Assembly: GCA_001403755.1 (NCBI GenBank)
Contig: CYUH01000014.1
Span: forward strand, 186,001-250,000
DNA length: 64,000 nt
DNA from: Chryseobacterium senegalense
Lineage (GTDB): Bacteria > Bacteroidota > Bacteroidia > Flavobacteriales > Weeksellaceae
Direction of reading: 5' to 3'
Part shown: positions 17,434 to 25,915 of the stretch, in pieces
Numbering within the stretch: position 1 is the first letter of the stretch
Layout: every line of letters starts with the position of its first letter
Program-made: the position numbers and the translations under genes
The notes under the pieces: model-generated
Seen by the model: the letters and a program-made list of their open reading frames with translations, nothing else
Told to the model about the DNA's origin: nothing
Databases searched by the model: none

Positions 17434-18165
17434 ATGATCAATCAAATCCCACCCATAACGCGAAATCTCATCATCATCAATGTGGTGGTTTTTGCCCTTA
17501 CTTACTTATTAAACAGCGAGATGATGTACCGATATTTAGCGGCATTTTATCCGTTTTCGCCATTTTTCCATTCCTGGCAAATCATTACGCACATGTTTAT
17601 GCATGGTAGTTTTATGCATATTTTGTTTAATATGTTCACCTTGTATAGTTTTGGGCCCGTTTTAGAAAGAATTTTGGGTGATCGAAAATATTTGATTCTT
17701 TATTTCGTGAGTGGTTTGGGAGCTTTTTTTCTGTTCAATTTGTGGAATTTCATTGAAGTAGAACAAATCAAAACGAGTCTGCAGAGTTTCGGTTTCGATT
17801 TGAATGGTTATATGTCAGGCGAAAGTGTTTCATTTCAAGGAAGCGCGCAAGCTGTTTCGGAGCAAAGACAGTTGGTGAGCGATTTACAATCGATTATTAC
17901 TGTTCCGATGGTTGGAGCATCAGGAGCGATTTTCGGCGTTATCGCTGCCTTTGCCATACTTTTTCCAGATGCAGAAATCATGATCATGTTCATTCCGATT
18001 CCGGTGAAAGTAAAATATGTGTTACCGGTAGTCGTTATCGGTTCGGTGATACTTGGTGTTACAGGAAATGTGGGAGGTATTGCTCATTTAGCACATGTTG
18101 GCGGCGCTCTCGTTGGAATTTTACTGGCGTGGTATTGGAAGAAAAACAGATTCAGAATTAATTGA
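17434..18165 (+). CDS. Rhomboid family intramembrane serine protease
   Basis: 243 aa, six predicted membrane helices. Catalytic serine S163 in G-A-S-G-A and histidine H221 in A-H-V-G-G; H-I-L-F-N-M at 62-67 is the family's conserved His/Asn region in helix 2. A hydrophilic insertion of about 50 residues (about 107-157) sits before the serine helix. Cuts membrane proteins within the bilayer; substrate unknown. Downstream of mutL and just upstream of the EEP gene. Confidence 0.9.
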   Translation: MINQIPPITRNLIIINVVVFALTYLLNSEMMYRYLAAFYPFSPFFHSWQIITHMFMHGSFMHILFNMFTLYSFGPVLERILGDRKYLILYFVSGLGAFFLFNLWNFIEVEQIKTSLQSFGFDLNGYMSGESVSFQGSAQAVSEQRQLVSDLQSIITVPMVGASGAIFGVIAAFAILFPDAEIMIMFIPIPVKVKYVLPVVVIGSVILGVTGNVGGIAHLAHVGGALVGILLAWYWKKNRFRIN

Positions 18166-18167
18166 AA

Positions 18168-19148
18168 ATGAAATTGTTTCGGTTACTTTTCACGATTTTT
18201 CATTTCAGTATTTTGGTGCTTCTTTTGGGAACAATTCTCAATGCCTTTATTCCGCCCAGAGTTTTTCCGTGGCTGAACTTACTTTCGCTTTCATTTCCGG
18301 TTTTGATGATCTTAAATGTATTGTTTTGCCTTACTTGGATTATCTTATGGAAAAAAAAAGCCATTTTCTTTCTCGCGTTTTCTTTATTTTTAATTGTTCC
18401 TACTTCAAGATGGATTAATTACAGAGAGAAAAAATCCATCAAACCCAATCTTAAAATGTTGACTTTCAATATCAAAGGAGGTAGGGTTGGCGGTACAGGA
18501 AAAGTTTTTAATTATCTAAAAAATAGTGGCGCAGATGTTATTTTACTTCAGGAATATGGTTCACAATACCAGGTTTCGGGTTATGATTTTGGGGTAGGAA
18601 ATTACGAAATCGTCGCATTAAATTCTAAAACAAAAATCCTGGAACACGGTAAAATTGCAACCATCGGAAACGGGAATTCCATGTATGCAGACATCGAAAT
18701 TAATGGAAAAAGAATTCGTTTCATCAATCTTTACTTAAGTCCTTTTTCTTTTGAAAAGCAGAAGGTTAAGCCCAGTGAAGATTTGGAGCAAAACGAAAAC
18801 AAGTTGCGATACATTCTCGGAAAGTTGGTTCCAACTTTTAAAAATCATCAATCTGAAGTTCTGGATTTGCAAAATGCAGTTTCCGCTTCGCCATATCCTG
18901 TAATTCTGGCAGGAGATTTCAATGCAGTTCCTAATTCGTACGAATATTATCATTTGCTGAAAAATCTAAAAGATGTATTTGTAGAAGTAGGCCGTGGAAG
19001 CGCAACAAGTTTTCACGATTACAAATTTCCGATCAGGATTGATCACGTTTTTTGCTCGCAAAATATTCAGCCAGTTGCGTACAGAGTGGACAGAAGTGCG
19101 AAATTATCCGACCATTTTCCTGTTATAACTGAATTTTATATTGATTAA
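18168..19148 (+). CDS. Endonuclease/exonuclease/phosphatase family membrane protein
   Basis: 326 aa from the ATG at 18168; a TTG at 18162 would overlap the rhomboid stop and adds only two residues, so I prefer the ATG. Two or three N-terminal hydrophobic helices (about 5-25, 32-55, 60-78) anchor a C-terminal EEP domain from about residue 95: K-M-L-T-F-N-I, L-L-Q-E-Y, L-A-G-D-F-N-A-V-P-N and the terminal S-D-H-F-P-V, which carry the metal and catalytic residues. Could be a phosphodiesterase or nuclease facing the periplasm. Substrate unknown. Confidence 0.85.
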   Translation: MKLFRLLFTIFHFSILVLLLGTILNAFIPPRVFPWLNLLSLSFPVLMILNVLFCLTWIILWKKKAIFFLAFSLFLIVPTSRWINYREKKSIKPNLKMLTFNIKGGRVGGTGKVFNYLKNSGADVILLQEYGSQYQVSGYDFGVGNYEIVALNSKTKILEHGKIATIGNGNSMYADIEINGKRIRFINLYLSPFSFEKQKVKPSEDLEQNENKLRYILGKLVPTFKNHQSEVLDLQNAVSASPYPVILAGDFNAVPNSYEYYHLLKNLKDVFVEVGRGSATSFHDYKFPIRIDHVFCSQNIQPVAYRVDRSAKLSDHFPVITEFYID

Positions 19149-19149
19149 A

Positions 19150-19515
19150 ATGAAAAAACTAATTGCTATATTTTTCTTATTCTTAATGATTTCTTGTGGT
19201 AAAGAAAATCTGAAAAATCAACATTCTGAATCTGTTGTTTCTTCTGTTCCGCCGTATGATACGGTTGCAATTGATTCTTTTTCTGCCGGAGCAACTTCCG
19301 TGGACGTAGCGAGAAAAATTAGAATTTCGTCGCTGCAATATCAGGATTCTTTAAAGCAAGTTCAAAGAAAATTGGAAGAGGAAAAATTGCTTAAGAAAAT
19401 GAAAGAGGAGAAGGAAAAAGCTGAGAAAGAAAGCAAAGAGAAGAATGTAAAAGAGGAAGAAAACAAGAAAAAAGCAGCTGAAATTCCTGGTTCATCAAGC
19501 AGTGCGAATCCTTAA
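19150..19515 (+). CDS. Small lipoprotein with charged coiled coil
   Basis: 121 aa from the ATG at 19150, one base after the previous stop. A signal peptide with lipobox L-M-I-S-C (Cys at residue 16) makes it a lipoprotein. Residues about 75-110 are almost only Lys, Glu and Ala and should form a coiled coil or single helix. The N-terminal part of the mature protein is Ser/Val-rich. I do not recognise a family. Confidence 0.72.
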   Translation: MKKLIAIFFLFLMISCGKENLKNQHSESVVSSVPPYDTVAIDSFSAGATSVDVARKIRISSLQYQDSLKQVQRKLEEEKLLKKMKEEKEKAEKESKEKNVKEEENKKKAAEIPGSSSSANP

Positions 19516-19523
19516 ATTTTTTC

Positions 19524-19531
19524 TATATTTG
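19524..19531 (+). promoter_or_regulatory. Putative -7 element before the second lipoprotein gene
   Basis: TATATTTG, 21 bases upstream of the ATG at 19553, in the gap between the two lipoprotein genes. It suggests the second one can be transcribed separately. Confidence 0.4.
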
Positions 19532-19552
19532 AATAACACAAATTTTAATTAT

Positions 19553-19897
19553 ATGAAAAATTATATGATCATTGCCGCTACAGTTTCTTTGTTATTAATA
19601 AGCTGCAAAAAAGCGGAAAAAAGAACCGAAATTACCGAGAATCCAGACGGAAGCGTAACCACTACAACGATTGAAACCGAAAAATCCACGTCATTGGATT
19701 CTGCGAGAATTAACGAAACCATGGAAGAAGCTAAAGAAAGGTTGAATTCTGCAGGTGAAAAAATTGATAATGCCGCTGATAAGGCCGGTCACGAACTGCG
19801 GAAAGCCGGCGAGGAAGTGAAAGACGCCGCAGCAAAAGGCGCTGAGAAAGTTGAAAAAGGCGCTGAAAAAGTAAAGGATGATTTACAAAAAAAATAA
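19553..19897 (+). CDS. Small lipoprotein with apolipoprotein/LEA-like amphipathic repeats
   Basis: 114 aa from the ATG at 19553 (MKNYMIIAATVSLLLISC), with lipobox LLISC; an upstream non-ATG extension is unlikely because it would run into the previous gene. After a Thr-rich stretch (GSVTTTTIETE) the remaining 60 residues are Ala/Lys/Glu repeats of the A-x-E-K-V-x-K-G type, similar to late-embryogenesis-abundant or YtxH-like helices. Function unknown; a cell-envelope stress role is a guess. A strong terminator follows. Confidence 0.75.
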   Translation: MKNYMIIAATVSLLLISCKKAEKRTEITENPDGSVTTTTIETEKSTSLDSARINETMEEAKERLNSAGEKIDNAADKAGHELRKAGEEVKDAAAKGAEKVEKGAEKVKDDLQKK

Positions 19898-19903
19898 CAT
19901 AAG

Positions 19904-19935
19904 AAAACTCCGCTGAAAACTTCCAGCGGAGTTTT
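19904..19935. terminator. Bidirectional terminator
   Basis: Perfect 12-bp stem (AAAACTCCGCTG with its complement) and T runs on both sides, between the lipoprotein gene and the convergent GH3 gene, whose stop codon begins immediately after it. Confidence 0.9.
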
Positions 19936-21450
19936 TTATTCGTTAAGTTTCAGTAAAGGATCGATGTATTCGCGATCATTGCTTAATCTCGGAACTTTAT
20001 TTTGCCCACCCAGTTTTCCGCGTGCGGACATCCATTGGTAAAAAAGCTGTGGTTTTGCAATATGTACGATTGGTCTTTTCAGCGTCATATTATTATAGCG
20101 CTTCGCTTCGTAATCGGAGTTGATTGATTTCAGGTGATTGTCGAAAATTTCAGTGAAACGATCCAGATCTTTTGGTTCTTTTGTAAATTCAAAAATCCAT
20201 TCGTGGGCACCACTTTCCCCATCTTTCATAAAAACCGGTGCTCCTGTAAAATCGCAGATGGAAGCTTCGGTTGCTTCGCAAGCTTTTGTGAGCGCAGTTT
20301 CCACATTGTCAATCATCAATTCTTCTCCGAATGCATTGATGTAATGTTTCGTCCTGCCAGAAATTTTTATTCGATAAGGATTAAGTGACGTAAATTTTAC
20401 TGTATCGCCAATCAGGTAACGCCACAAACCACTGTTGGTAGTAATTACCATCGCATAATTTTTCCCGATTTCCACTTCTTGCAAAGGAATTGCCTGCAGA
20501 TTTTTAAGGTCAAACTGATCCATCGGAATGAATTCATAGAAAATTCCATAATCCAACATCAGCAACATTTCATCGCTCCCGTGCTGATCCTGAATGGCGA
20601 AAAACCCTTCGGAAGCATTGTAAATTTCGTAGTAATTGATGTCTTTCCCGATGAGTTTTCTATATTGCTCTTTGTAAGGTTTAAAGCTAATTCCACCGTG
20701 AAAAAACACCTCGATATTCGGCCAGAGTTCTGCGATATTTTCTTTTCCAGTTTCGGTTAATGTCCTTTGCAACAAAACCATCATCCAGCTAGGGACACCG
20801 GTAATACTGCCCACATCTTCATTTTTTACTTCCGAGACAATTGCTTTCAGTTTGCTTTCCCATTCGGACATTAGCGAAACTTTTTTACTAGGTGTCGTGG
20901 TGATTTCTACCCAGAACGGAAGATTTTCAATCATAATTGCGGACAAATCGCCGAATTTGGTATTGAAATCTTCATATAATTCCGAACTTCCGCCGAGGCG
21001 CAAATTTTTATTAGAAAAAAGGTTGTTTTCCGGATGATTATTGGAATAGATGGAAAGTAAGTCCTTTCCGGCTTTAAAATGGCAATCTTCTAAGCATTCT
21101 TCGGAAATGGGAATGAATTTACTTTTCGCATTGGTGGTTCCGGATGATTTCGCGAATTTTCGAATATATCCGGGCCAGAAAACATCGGGAATTCCTTGTC
21201 TTGCTTTTTCGATATAAGGTTCAAAATCTTCATAAGTAACGATCGGAACATTTCTGCGGAAATCGTCGTAACTTGAGATTGAACTAAACCCATGAATTTT
21301 CCCATAATCGGTGTTCTCCGCATGATAAAGCTGAGAAAATAATACACCGTTTTGCGTTTCCGAGGGATGATTCATGAAATTCTGAATCTGATCAATCCTT
21401 TGGCGGATAAACCAATTAACGACGGTATTGAAAAGCGCTTTTGTTGCCAT
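19936..21450 (-). CDS. GH3 auxin-responsive promoter family protein
   Basis: 504 aa from the ATG at 21450, which gives the usual family start (MATKALFNTVVNWFIRQR); a longer frame to 21501 is rejected because a -7 promoter element lies at 21456-21463. The adenylate-forming fold is recognised by S-S-G-T-T-N-A-K-S-K-F-I-P (phosphate-binding loop), Y-N-A-S-E-G-F-F and the Y-L-I-G-D-T motif. Plant members conjugate amino acids to acyl acids; the bacterial substrate is unknown. Confidence 0.88.
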   Translation of the reverse strand: MATKALFNTVVNWFIRQRIDQIQNFMNHPSETQNGVLFSQLYHAENTDYGKIHGFSSISSYDDFRRNVPIVTYEDFEPYIEKARQGIPDVFWPGYIRKFAKSSGTTNAKSKFIPISEECLEDCHFKAGKDLLSIYSNNHPENNLFSNKNLRLGGSSELYEDFNTKFGDLSAIMIENLPFWVEITTTPSKKVSLMSEWESKLKAIVSEVKNEDVGSITGVPSWMMVLLQRTLTETGKENIAELWPNIEVFFHGGISFKPYKEQYRKLIGKDINYYEIYNASEGFFAIQDQHGSDEMLLMLDYGIFYEFIPMDQFDLKNLQAIPLQEVEIGKNYAMVITTNSGLWRYLIGDTVKFTSLNPYRIKISGRTKHYINAFGEELMIDNVETALTKACEATEASICDFTGAPVFMKDGESGAHEWIFEFTKEPKDLDRFTEIFDNHLKSINSDYEAKRYNNMTLKRPIVHIAKPQLFYQWMSARGKLGGQNKVPRLSNDREYIDPLLKLNE

Positions 21451-21455
21451 TAGGA

Positions 21456-21463
21456 CAAATATA
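21456..21463 (-). promoter_or_regulatory. Putative -7 element immediately before the GH3 gene
   Basis: Reverse strand TATATTTG, only five bases from the ATG. If used, transcription would start at or next to the start codon. Confidence 0.4.
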
Positions 21464-21502
21464 ATATATTTCGGGTAAAGTCCGATTGCTTTTAAAAACA
21501 AA

Positions 21503-21530
21503 AAATTCCGTCCAAAAATGAACGGAATTT
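21503..21530 (-). terminator. Terminator of the bacilliredoxin gene
   Basis: 9-bp stem (AAATTCCGT with ACGGAATTT), 10-nt loop, T-rich tail on the reverse strand. Confidence 0.75.
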
Positions 21531-21552
21531 CAATACAAACTAAATTTTTCGT

Positions 21553-21963
21553 TTAGCAATATTCTTCGTAAGCTGCTTGTAGGTTGGCCGCGATTGCTCC
21601 TGCAGGATTACCTTCAATATGATGTCTTTCTAGCATGTGAACCAATTCCCCATCTTTAAAAAGTGCTACACAAGGGGAACTTGGCGGAAATGGAGCCAAT
21701 AATTTGCGCGCTTCTGCCACTGCATCAACATCAAAACCAGCAAATACGGTAGTTAAATTGTCTGGTTTTTTATCTCCTGTTAAAGAAAAAATTACTCCTG
21801 GTCTTGCTGCTCCCGCTGCGCAACCGCACACGGAATTTACCATCAATAGGGTAGTTCCTTCCTTTTTTAATGCGTTGTTTACTTCTTCGGGAGTTCTAAG
21901 GTCTTGAAAACCTTTATCGGTAAGTTCTGCCTTCATCGGCATTACTAATTCTTCTGGATACAT
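21553..21963 (-). CDS. BrxA/BrxB-family bacilliredoxin
   Basis: 136 aa thioredoxin-like protein of the YphP/YqiW family. The active site is C46-G-C48 in V-N-S-V-C-G-C-A-A-G. In Bacillus these proteins remove bacillithiol from oxidised proteins; whether this organism makes bacillithiol is not shown here, though some flavobacteria carry the genes. Monocistronic, with a -7 element upstream and a terminator downstream. Confidence 0.9.
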   Translation of the reverse strand: MYPEELVMPMKAELTDKGFQDLRTPEEVNNALKKEGTTLLMVNSVCGCAAGAARPGVIFSLTGDKKPDNLTTVFAGFDVDAVAEARKLLAPFPPSSPCVALFKDGELVHMLERHHIEGNPAGAIAANLQAAYEEYC

Positions 21964-22009
21964 ATTTATTTTATTTAAGTTAAAAAAAAGGTTTGAAAAT
22001 TATTTATTG

Positions 22010-22017
22010 CAAATTTA
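22010..22017 (-). promoter_or_regulatory. Putative -7 element for the bacilliredoxin gene
   Basis: Reverse strand TAAATTTG, 46 bases before the ATG. A TTTG lies at 22043-22046 with a 25-base spacer, slightly long for -33. Confidence 0.4.
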
Positions 22018-22096
22018 ATTTTTTTAAAAGATTAAACTCATCCAAATTAGTAATCAAAATCATTCCAAAATTCTATAATGGTCTTTTTGGCAGAAA

Positions 22097-22125
22097 AAAC
22101 CCGAAACATTAGATGTTCCGGGCTT
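22097..22125 (-). terminator. Terminator of the dcw-yqeY transcript
   Basis: On the reverse strand a 13-bp stem with two G-T pairs and a 3-nt loop runs into a six-T tract. It lies 44 bases after the yqeY stop and is the first clear terminator after the whole mraZ-to-yqeY run. Confidence 0.78.
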
Positions 22126-22168
22126 CAATCAAATCGATATGCAAAGGTTGAATATCCTTATTTAAACA

Positions 22169-22615
22169 TTAGGAAAGCAGTTTTTTTGCCATTTCTGAGA
22201 TGCTTTTGCCATCGCTTTTTCCGGCGAGCGCTTTGCTGGCAATCCCCATTACTTTTCCTAAATCTTTGGCGCTGTCGGCACCTGTTTCGGTAATGATTTT
22301 TTTCATTTCCGTCTCTAATTCTTCTGCTGAAAGTTGCGCAGGAAGAAATTTTTCAATTACTTTCATTTGCGCGCTTTCTACTTCTGCCAAATCGCTACGG
22401 TTTTGTGCGGTGAATTGATCATAAGAGTCTTTTCTTTGTTTAATCATTCTTTGCAAAATGGCAATTTCCTGTTCCGCAGAAACTTCTGCTCCTTTAGCTT
22501 CGGTCTTTAAAAGAAGAATTTGTGATTTTACAGCGCGTAAAGCATCGAGAGCTACTTTATCTTTCTCTCTCATTGCGGTTTTAATCGCGTCGCTGATGGT
22601 ATTTTCTAAACTCAT
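22169..22615 (-). CDS. GatB/YqeY domain protein
   Basis: 148 aa, the standard length. Conserved features: D-A-L-R-A-V-K-S near the start, Q-E-I-A-I-L-Q-R-M-I-K-Q-R, and the C-terminal D-L-G-K-V-M-G-I-A-S-K. The domain also occurs at the end of GatB, where it contacts tRNA; the free-standing form has no settled role. It follows ftsZ after 19 bases and is probably the last gene of the dcw operon, as in related genomes. Confidence 0.9.
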   Translation of the reverse strand: MSLENTISDAIKTAMREKDKVALDALRAVKSQILLLKTEAKGAEVSAEQEIAILQRMIKQRKDSYDQFTAQNRSDLAEVESAQMKVIEKFLPAQLSAEELETEMKKIITETGADSAKDLGKVMGIASKALAGKSDGKSISEMAKKLLS

Positions 22616-22634
22616 TTTTTTGAAAATATTGGTA

Positions 22635-24467
22635 TTAATCTACATCTTTGTTCAAGAATCTGTTTTCGCGAATTTGCATTCTTCCGTTTTGATCCGTTAA
22701 AAAATGGTTGATGGCATTGTCAGAAGCATTGCTACCTTCGATGCTGATATTTTTTCTTCGGAATGCTGGAACTGTTTCAAATTCGTTCTCGAAATCTGTT
22801 GTTTGATATCTTGAATTGAATTCTTTCAGTTTGTTTTTGCGCTCCATCACTTTGTCGCTAGTAGGCTTGCTGATAAAGGTGAAATCGTCTTCAATTTCAA
22901 TTTTTTCTTCAATTTTAGCTTGTTCTACTGGCTTATCTTGCACCTTTTCGATGATTTGAACCGGTTCAGGTTTGATCTCTGCTTTAGGTTGTGGTGTTTC
23001 AACGGTCGGCTCCTCAATCGGTTCGTTTACGAAAAAACTGAATTCTATTGGTTTATCTTCCGAGAAAGAAGATTTCGGTTCTGCGGGTTTTTGCTCGATT
23101 TTTTCTTCTACTTCAAACTTGAAAGATTGAGATTCCGGCGCTTCGTACTGAGCGTCTTCAAAAGAAAAAAGATCGATTTCCTGCGGTTGGTTTTGACGGA
23201 ATTTTGGTTCCGGAGTTTCTTCATCATCTAAATCAAAAAACTTGATTTCAGTTGGAGTTTCTTGTTCTACGACAATTTTTCTTTCTCTTGTTTTCACTTT
23301 GAATTCCGGAGTTGGCAAATCCTCTTCATCGTCTAAAACAAATAGATTTTTTGTAGGAAATTGTTCTCTGGTGATTTCTTCTCTTTCTTCTCTCTGTTTG
23401 AATGGAGATTCCGTTTTCGCAGAAGCGGACAAATTATCGTTTAAGCTGATTTTAATTTTTTCAGTTGGTCCTGCATGTTTTTTATCGTCTTTTGCGAATC
23501 CGGTTGCGATTACCAAGACGCTGATAGAATCGCCAAGTTCCTCGTCTGTACCCACACCGAAGATAATTTCAGCGGTATTTCCGGCTTCTTTTTGAATAAA
23601 GTCGTTGATGAGACCGATCTCGTCCATTGTAGCCTCCTCCGAACCACTTCGGATCAGGAGCAAAACGTTTTTCGCTCCAGTAATTTTGTTATCGTTTAAT
23701 AATGGAGAGTCCAAAGCTTTTTTCACAGCTTCTTCCGCTTTGTTTTCACCTGAAGCAGTTCCGGTTGAGATCAAAGCAGTTCCAGAATTTTGAAGTACAG
23801 ATTTTGCATCGCGGAAGTCGATATTTACATCGAAATATCCGGTAATTACTTCTGCCATACCTTTTGCAGCGTTGGTAAGTACTTCATCCGCTTTGGAGAA
23901 CCCTTGTTTGAAACCTAGATTTCCGAATTGCTGACGTAGTTTATCATTATTAATAACAATCAAGGAATCAACGTTATTTCTCAATTTATCGAGGCCGATT
24001 TCTGCTTGATCTAATCTTCTTCTTCCTTCGAAGCTAAAAGGAACCGTAACGATTCCTACGGTAAGGATGCCCATTTCTTTGGCAATTTTCGCAATTACCG
24101 GTGCAGCACCAGTTCCGGTTCCGCCACCCATACCAGCGGTGATGAAAACCATTTTGGTGTTTTGTCCAAGAGCTGCTTTGATATCTTCGATACTTTCGAT
24201 TGCCGCTTTTTCGCCAACTTCAGGATCTGCTCCTGCGCCAAGTCCTTCAGTAATCGTCATTCCCAACTGTACTTTGTTGGAAACTGGGTTATTATCCAAT
24301 GTTTGGGCATCGGTATTGCAGATCACGAAGTCTACCCCGTGGATTCCTCTTTCGTACATGTGTTTTAGAGCGTTGTTTCCGCCACCACCTACACCAATCA
24401 CTTTTATAATTGATGAATTTCCTTTTGGTAAATCAAATGAAAATCCTTGTGTGCTTATATTTTCCAT
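22635..24467 (-). CDS. ftsZ: Cell division protein FtsZ
   Basis: 610 aa tubulin homologue that forms the division ring. GTP-binding signature G114-G-G-T-G-T-G120 and the T7-loop N-x-D-x-x-D (about 218-223 region, NVDFRDAK-like) are present. Globular GTPase ends near residue 330; what follows is a 230-residue acidic Pro/Glu/Lys-rich linker, much longer than in E. coli (383 aa in total). The conserved C-terminal peptide that binds FtsA appears as V566-P-A-F-R-R-K572, but 38 more residues follow it. Starts 18 bases after ftsA. Confidence 0.96.
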   Translation of the reverse strand: MENISTQGFSFDLPKGNSSIIKVIGVGGGGNNALKHMYERGIHGVDFVICNTDAQTLDNNPVSNKVQLGMTITEGLGAGADPEVGEKAAIESIEDIKAALGQNTKMVFITAGMGGGTGTGAAPVIAKIAKEMGILTVGIVTVPFSFEGRRRLDQAEIGLDKLRNNVDSLIVINNDKLRQQFGNLGFKQGFSKADEVLTNAAKGMAEVITGYFDVNIDFRDAKSVLQNSGTALISTGTASGENKAEEAVKKALDSPLLNDNKITGAKNVLLLIRSGSEEATMDEIGLINDFIQKEAGNTAEIIFGVGTDEELGDSISVLVIATGFAKDDKKHAGPTEKIKISLNDNLSASAKTESPFKQREEREEITREQFPTKNLFVLDDEEDLPTPEFKVKTRERKIVVEQETPTEIKFFDLDDEETPEPKFRQNQPQEIDLFSFEDAQYEAPESQSFKFEVEEKIEQKPAEPKSSFSEDKPIEFSFFVNEPIEEPTVETPQPKAEIKPEPVQIIEKVQDKPVEQAKIEEKIEIEDDFTFISKPTSDKVMERKNKLKEFNSRYQTTDFENEFETVPAFRRKNISIEGSNASDNAINHFLTDQNGRMQIRENRFLNKDVD

Positions 24468-24485
24468 AGTATGTAATTTTTTTTA

Positions 24486-25853
24486 TTATTCAACTTCTTC
24501 AAAGAATTTTTTCACGCTTTCCATGATTTTTTGTCCGATGGTAAGCTTGTTGCGTCTTCCTTCTTGGGTAGTAGGTACAGGAATTTCTTCTGTTCGGAAC
24601 TCCGGAGTTTCTTCTATTGTTTCTGCAACTTTATTTTCTGGAATTGGTGCTACAGGGGTTTCTTCTATCGGGGTCGGATTGATTTTCTTATCACGAATTT
24701 TCAAGCTTTCCATGAGTAATCCGATAGAAGTTGCGAATTCCGGTCCTTTTAAAAATTGGTTTTTATCATTAGCAACATATTCGTTTGCGAAGCCGATTCT
24801 GCTGTCAAAGCCTGTGGTATAATTCGCCAATTGTCGAAGGTTGCGAAGATTTGATCCACCACCTGTTAAAACAATTCCTGCGATTAGTTTTTTCTTTTGT
24901 TCAAACGCACCGTAAGCTTTCAATTCGGTGTTCACCATTTCTAATATTTCTTCCACTCTTGCATTGACTACTTGGGCTAAAGTTTTTAAAGAAATCTCTT
25001 TATCAGGTCGTCCGTGTAAACCGGGAATGGTGACAAATGTGCTGTCTTTTTCCAGTTCCGGAACGGCAGATCCGAATTTTACTTTCAGTTGTTCTGCATG
25101 TTTTTCGATGATGGAGCACCCTTCTTTGATGTCGTCAGTAATAATTCCGCCACCGTAAGGAATTACGCAGGTGTGACGAATGATATTGTCTTTAAAAATC
25201 GCAATATCTGTAGTTCCACCGCCGATGTCAACGATGGCTACACCAGCTTCTTTTTCTTCTTTTGTAAGCACAGATTCTGATGATGCGAGTGGTTCTAGCG
25301 TGAGCGCTTCCATTTCTAAGCCAGCTTCGCGAACGCATCTTGCGATGTTTCGAATGCTTCCCATTTGTCCAACAACCACGTGGAAATTAGCTTCCAACCT
25401 TTTCCCGTGCATTCCGACAGGTTCCTGGATTTCTCCCTCGGAATCTACTTTATATTCCTGTGGAAGAACATGGATGATTTCTTCGCCGGGAAGCATAACT
25501 AATTTTTTTACTTGATCTTTCAGCTTTTCGATATCTTCTTCCGTGATGTATTGATCCGGATGGTCTCTCATGATATAATCCGAATGCTGAAGCGATCGGA
25601 TGTGTTTGCCAGCAATTCCCACAGTTACCTTGCTGATGGGAACTCCGGAACTGCTTTCTGCTTCTGCTACTGCGGCTTTGATGGATTGGATGGTCTGGGA
25701 AATATTATTCACAATACCTTTGTGAACACCCAAACTTTTTGCCTTTCCAACGCCGAGAACTTCAATTTTGCCGTGGGCATTTCTTCTACCGACAATCGTC
25801 ACAATTTTTGTGGTTCCGATGTCGAGCCCTACTGAATACTCGTGATTTTCCAT
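24486..25853 (-). CDS. ftsA: Cell division protein FtsA
   Basis: 455 aa actin-like ATPase that links FtsZ to the membrane. The phosphate-1 loop is G-L-D-I-G-T-T-K near residue 9, phosphate-2 is D-I-G-G-G-T-T-D, and the adenosine motif is G-I-V-L-T-G-G-G-S. The last 15 residues (about 440-455, KIMESVKKFFEEVE) form the amphipathic membrane-targeting helix. A Pro/Glu-rich spacer of about 45 residues comes before it. Confidence 0.95.
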   Translation of the reverse strand: MENHEYSVGLDIGTTKIVTIVGRRNAHGKIEVLGVGKAKSLGVHKGIVNNISQTIQSIKAAVAEAESSSGVPISKVTVGIAGKHIRSLQHSDYIMRDHPDQYITEEDIEKLKDQVKKLVMLPGEEIIHVLPQEYKVDSEGEIQEPVGMHGKRLEANFHVVVGQMGSIRNIARCVREAGLEMEALTLEPLASSESVLTKEEKEAGVAIVDIGGGTTDIAIFKDNIIRHTCVIPYGGGIITDDIKEGCSIIEKHAEQLKVKFGSAVPELEKDSTFVTIPGLHGRPDKEISLKTLAQVVNARVEEILEMVNTELKAYGAFEQKKKLIAGIVLTGGGSNLRNLRQLANYTTGFDSRIGFANEYVANDKNQFLKGPEFATSIGLLMESLKIRDKKINPTPIEETPVAPIPENKVAETIEETPEFRTEEIPVPTTQEGRRNKLTIGQKIMESVKKFFEEVE

Positions 25854-25915
25854 TTGTATGTCGATTTGATTTTTTTTAATACTCTTTAAAATGAATTAGA
25901 ATTTTTTAACTTACT

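Noticed and set aside
18162-18167. TTG start for the EEP protein, and the TTG start at 19141 for the first lipoprotein
   Set aside because: An ATG lies 6 or 9 bases downstream in frame and gives a normal N-terminus in both cases.
23242-25835. Forward-strand open frames opposite ftsZ and ftsA, up to 251 codons (24067-24822)
   Set aside because: Antisense shadows of the conserved reverse-strand genes; composition and lack of motifs show no coding signal.
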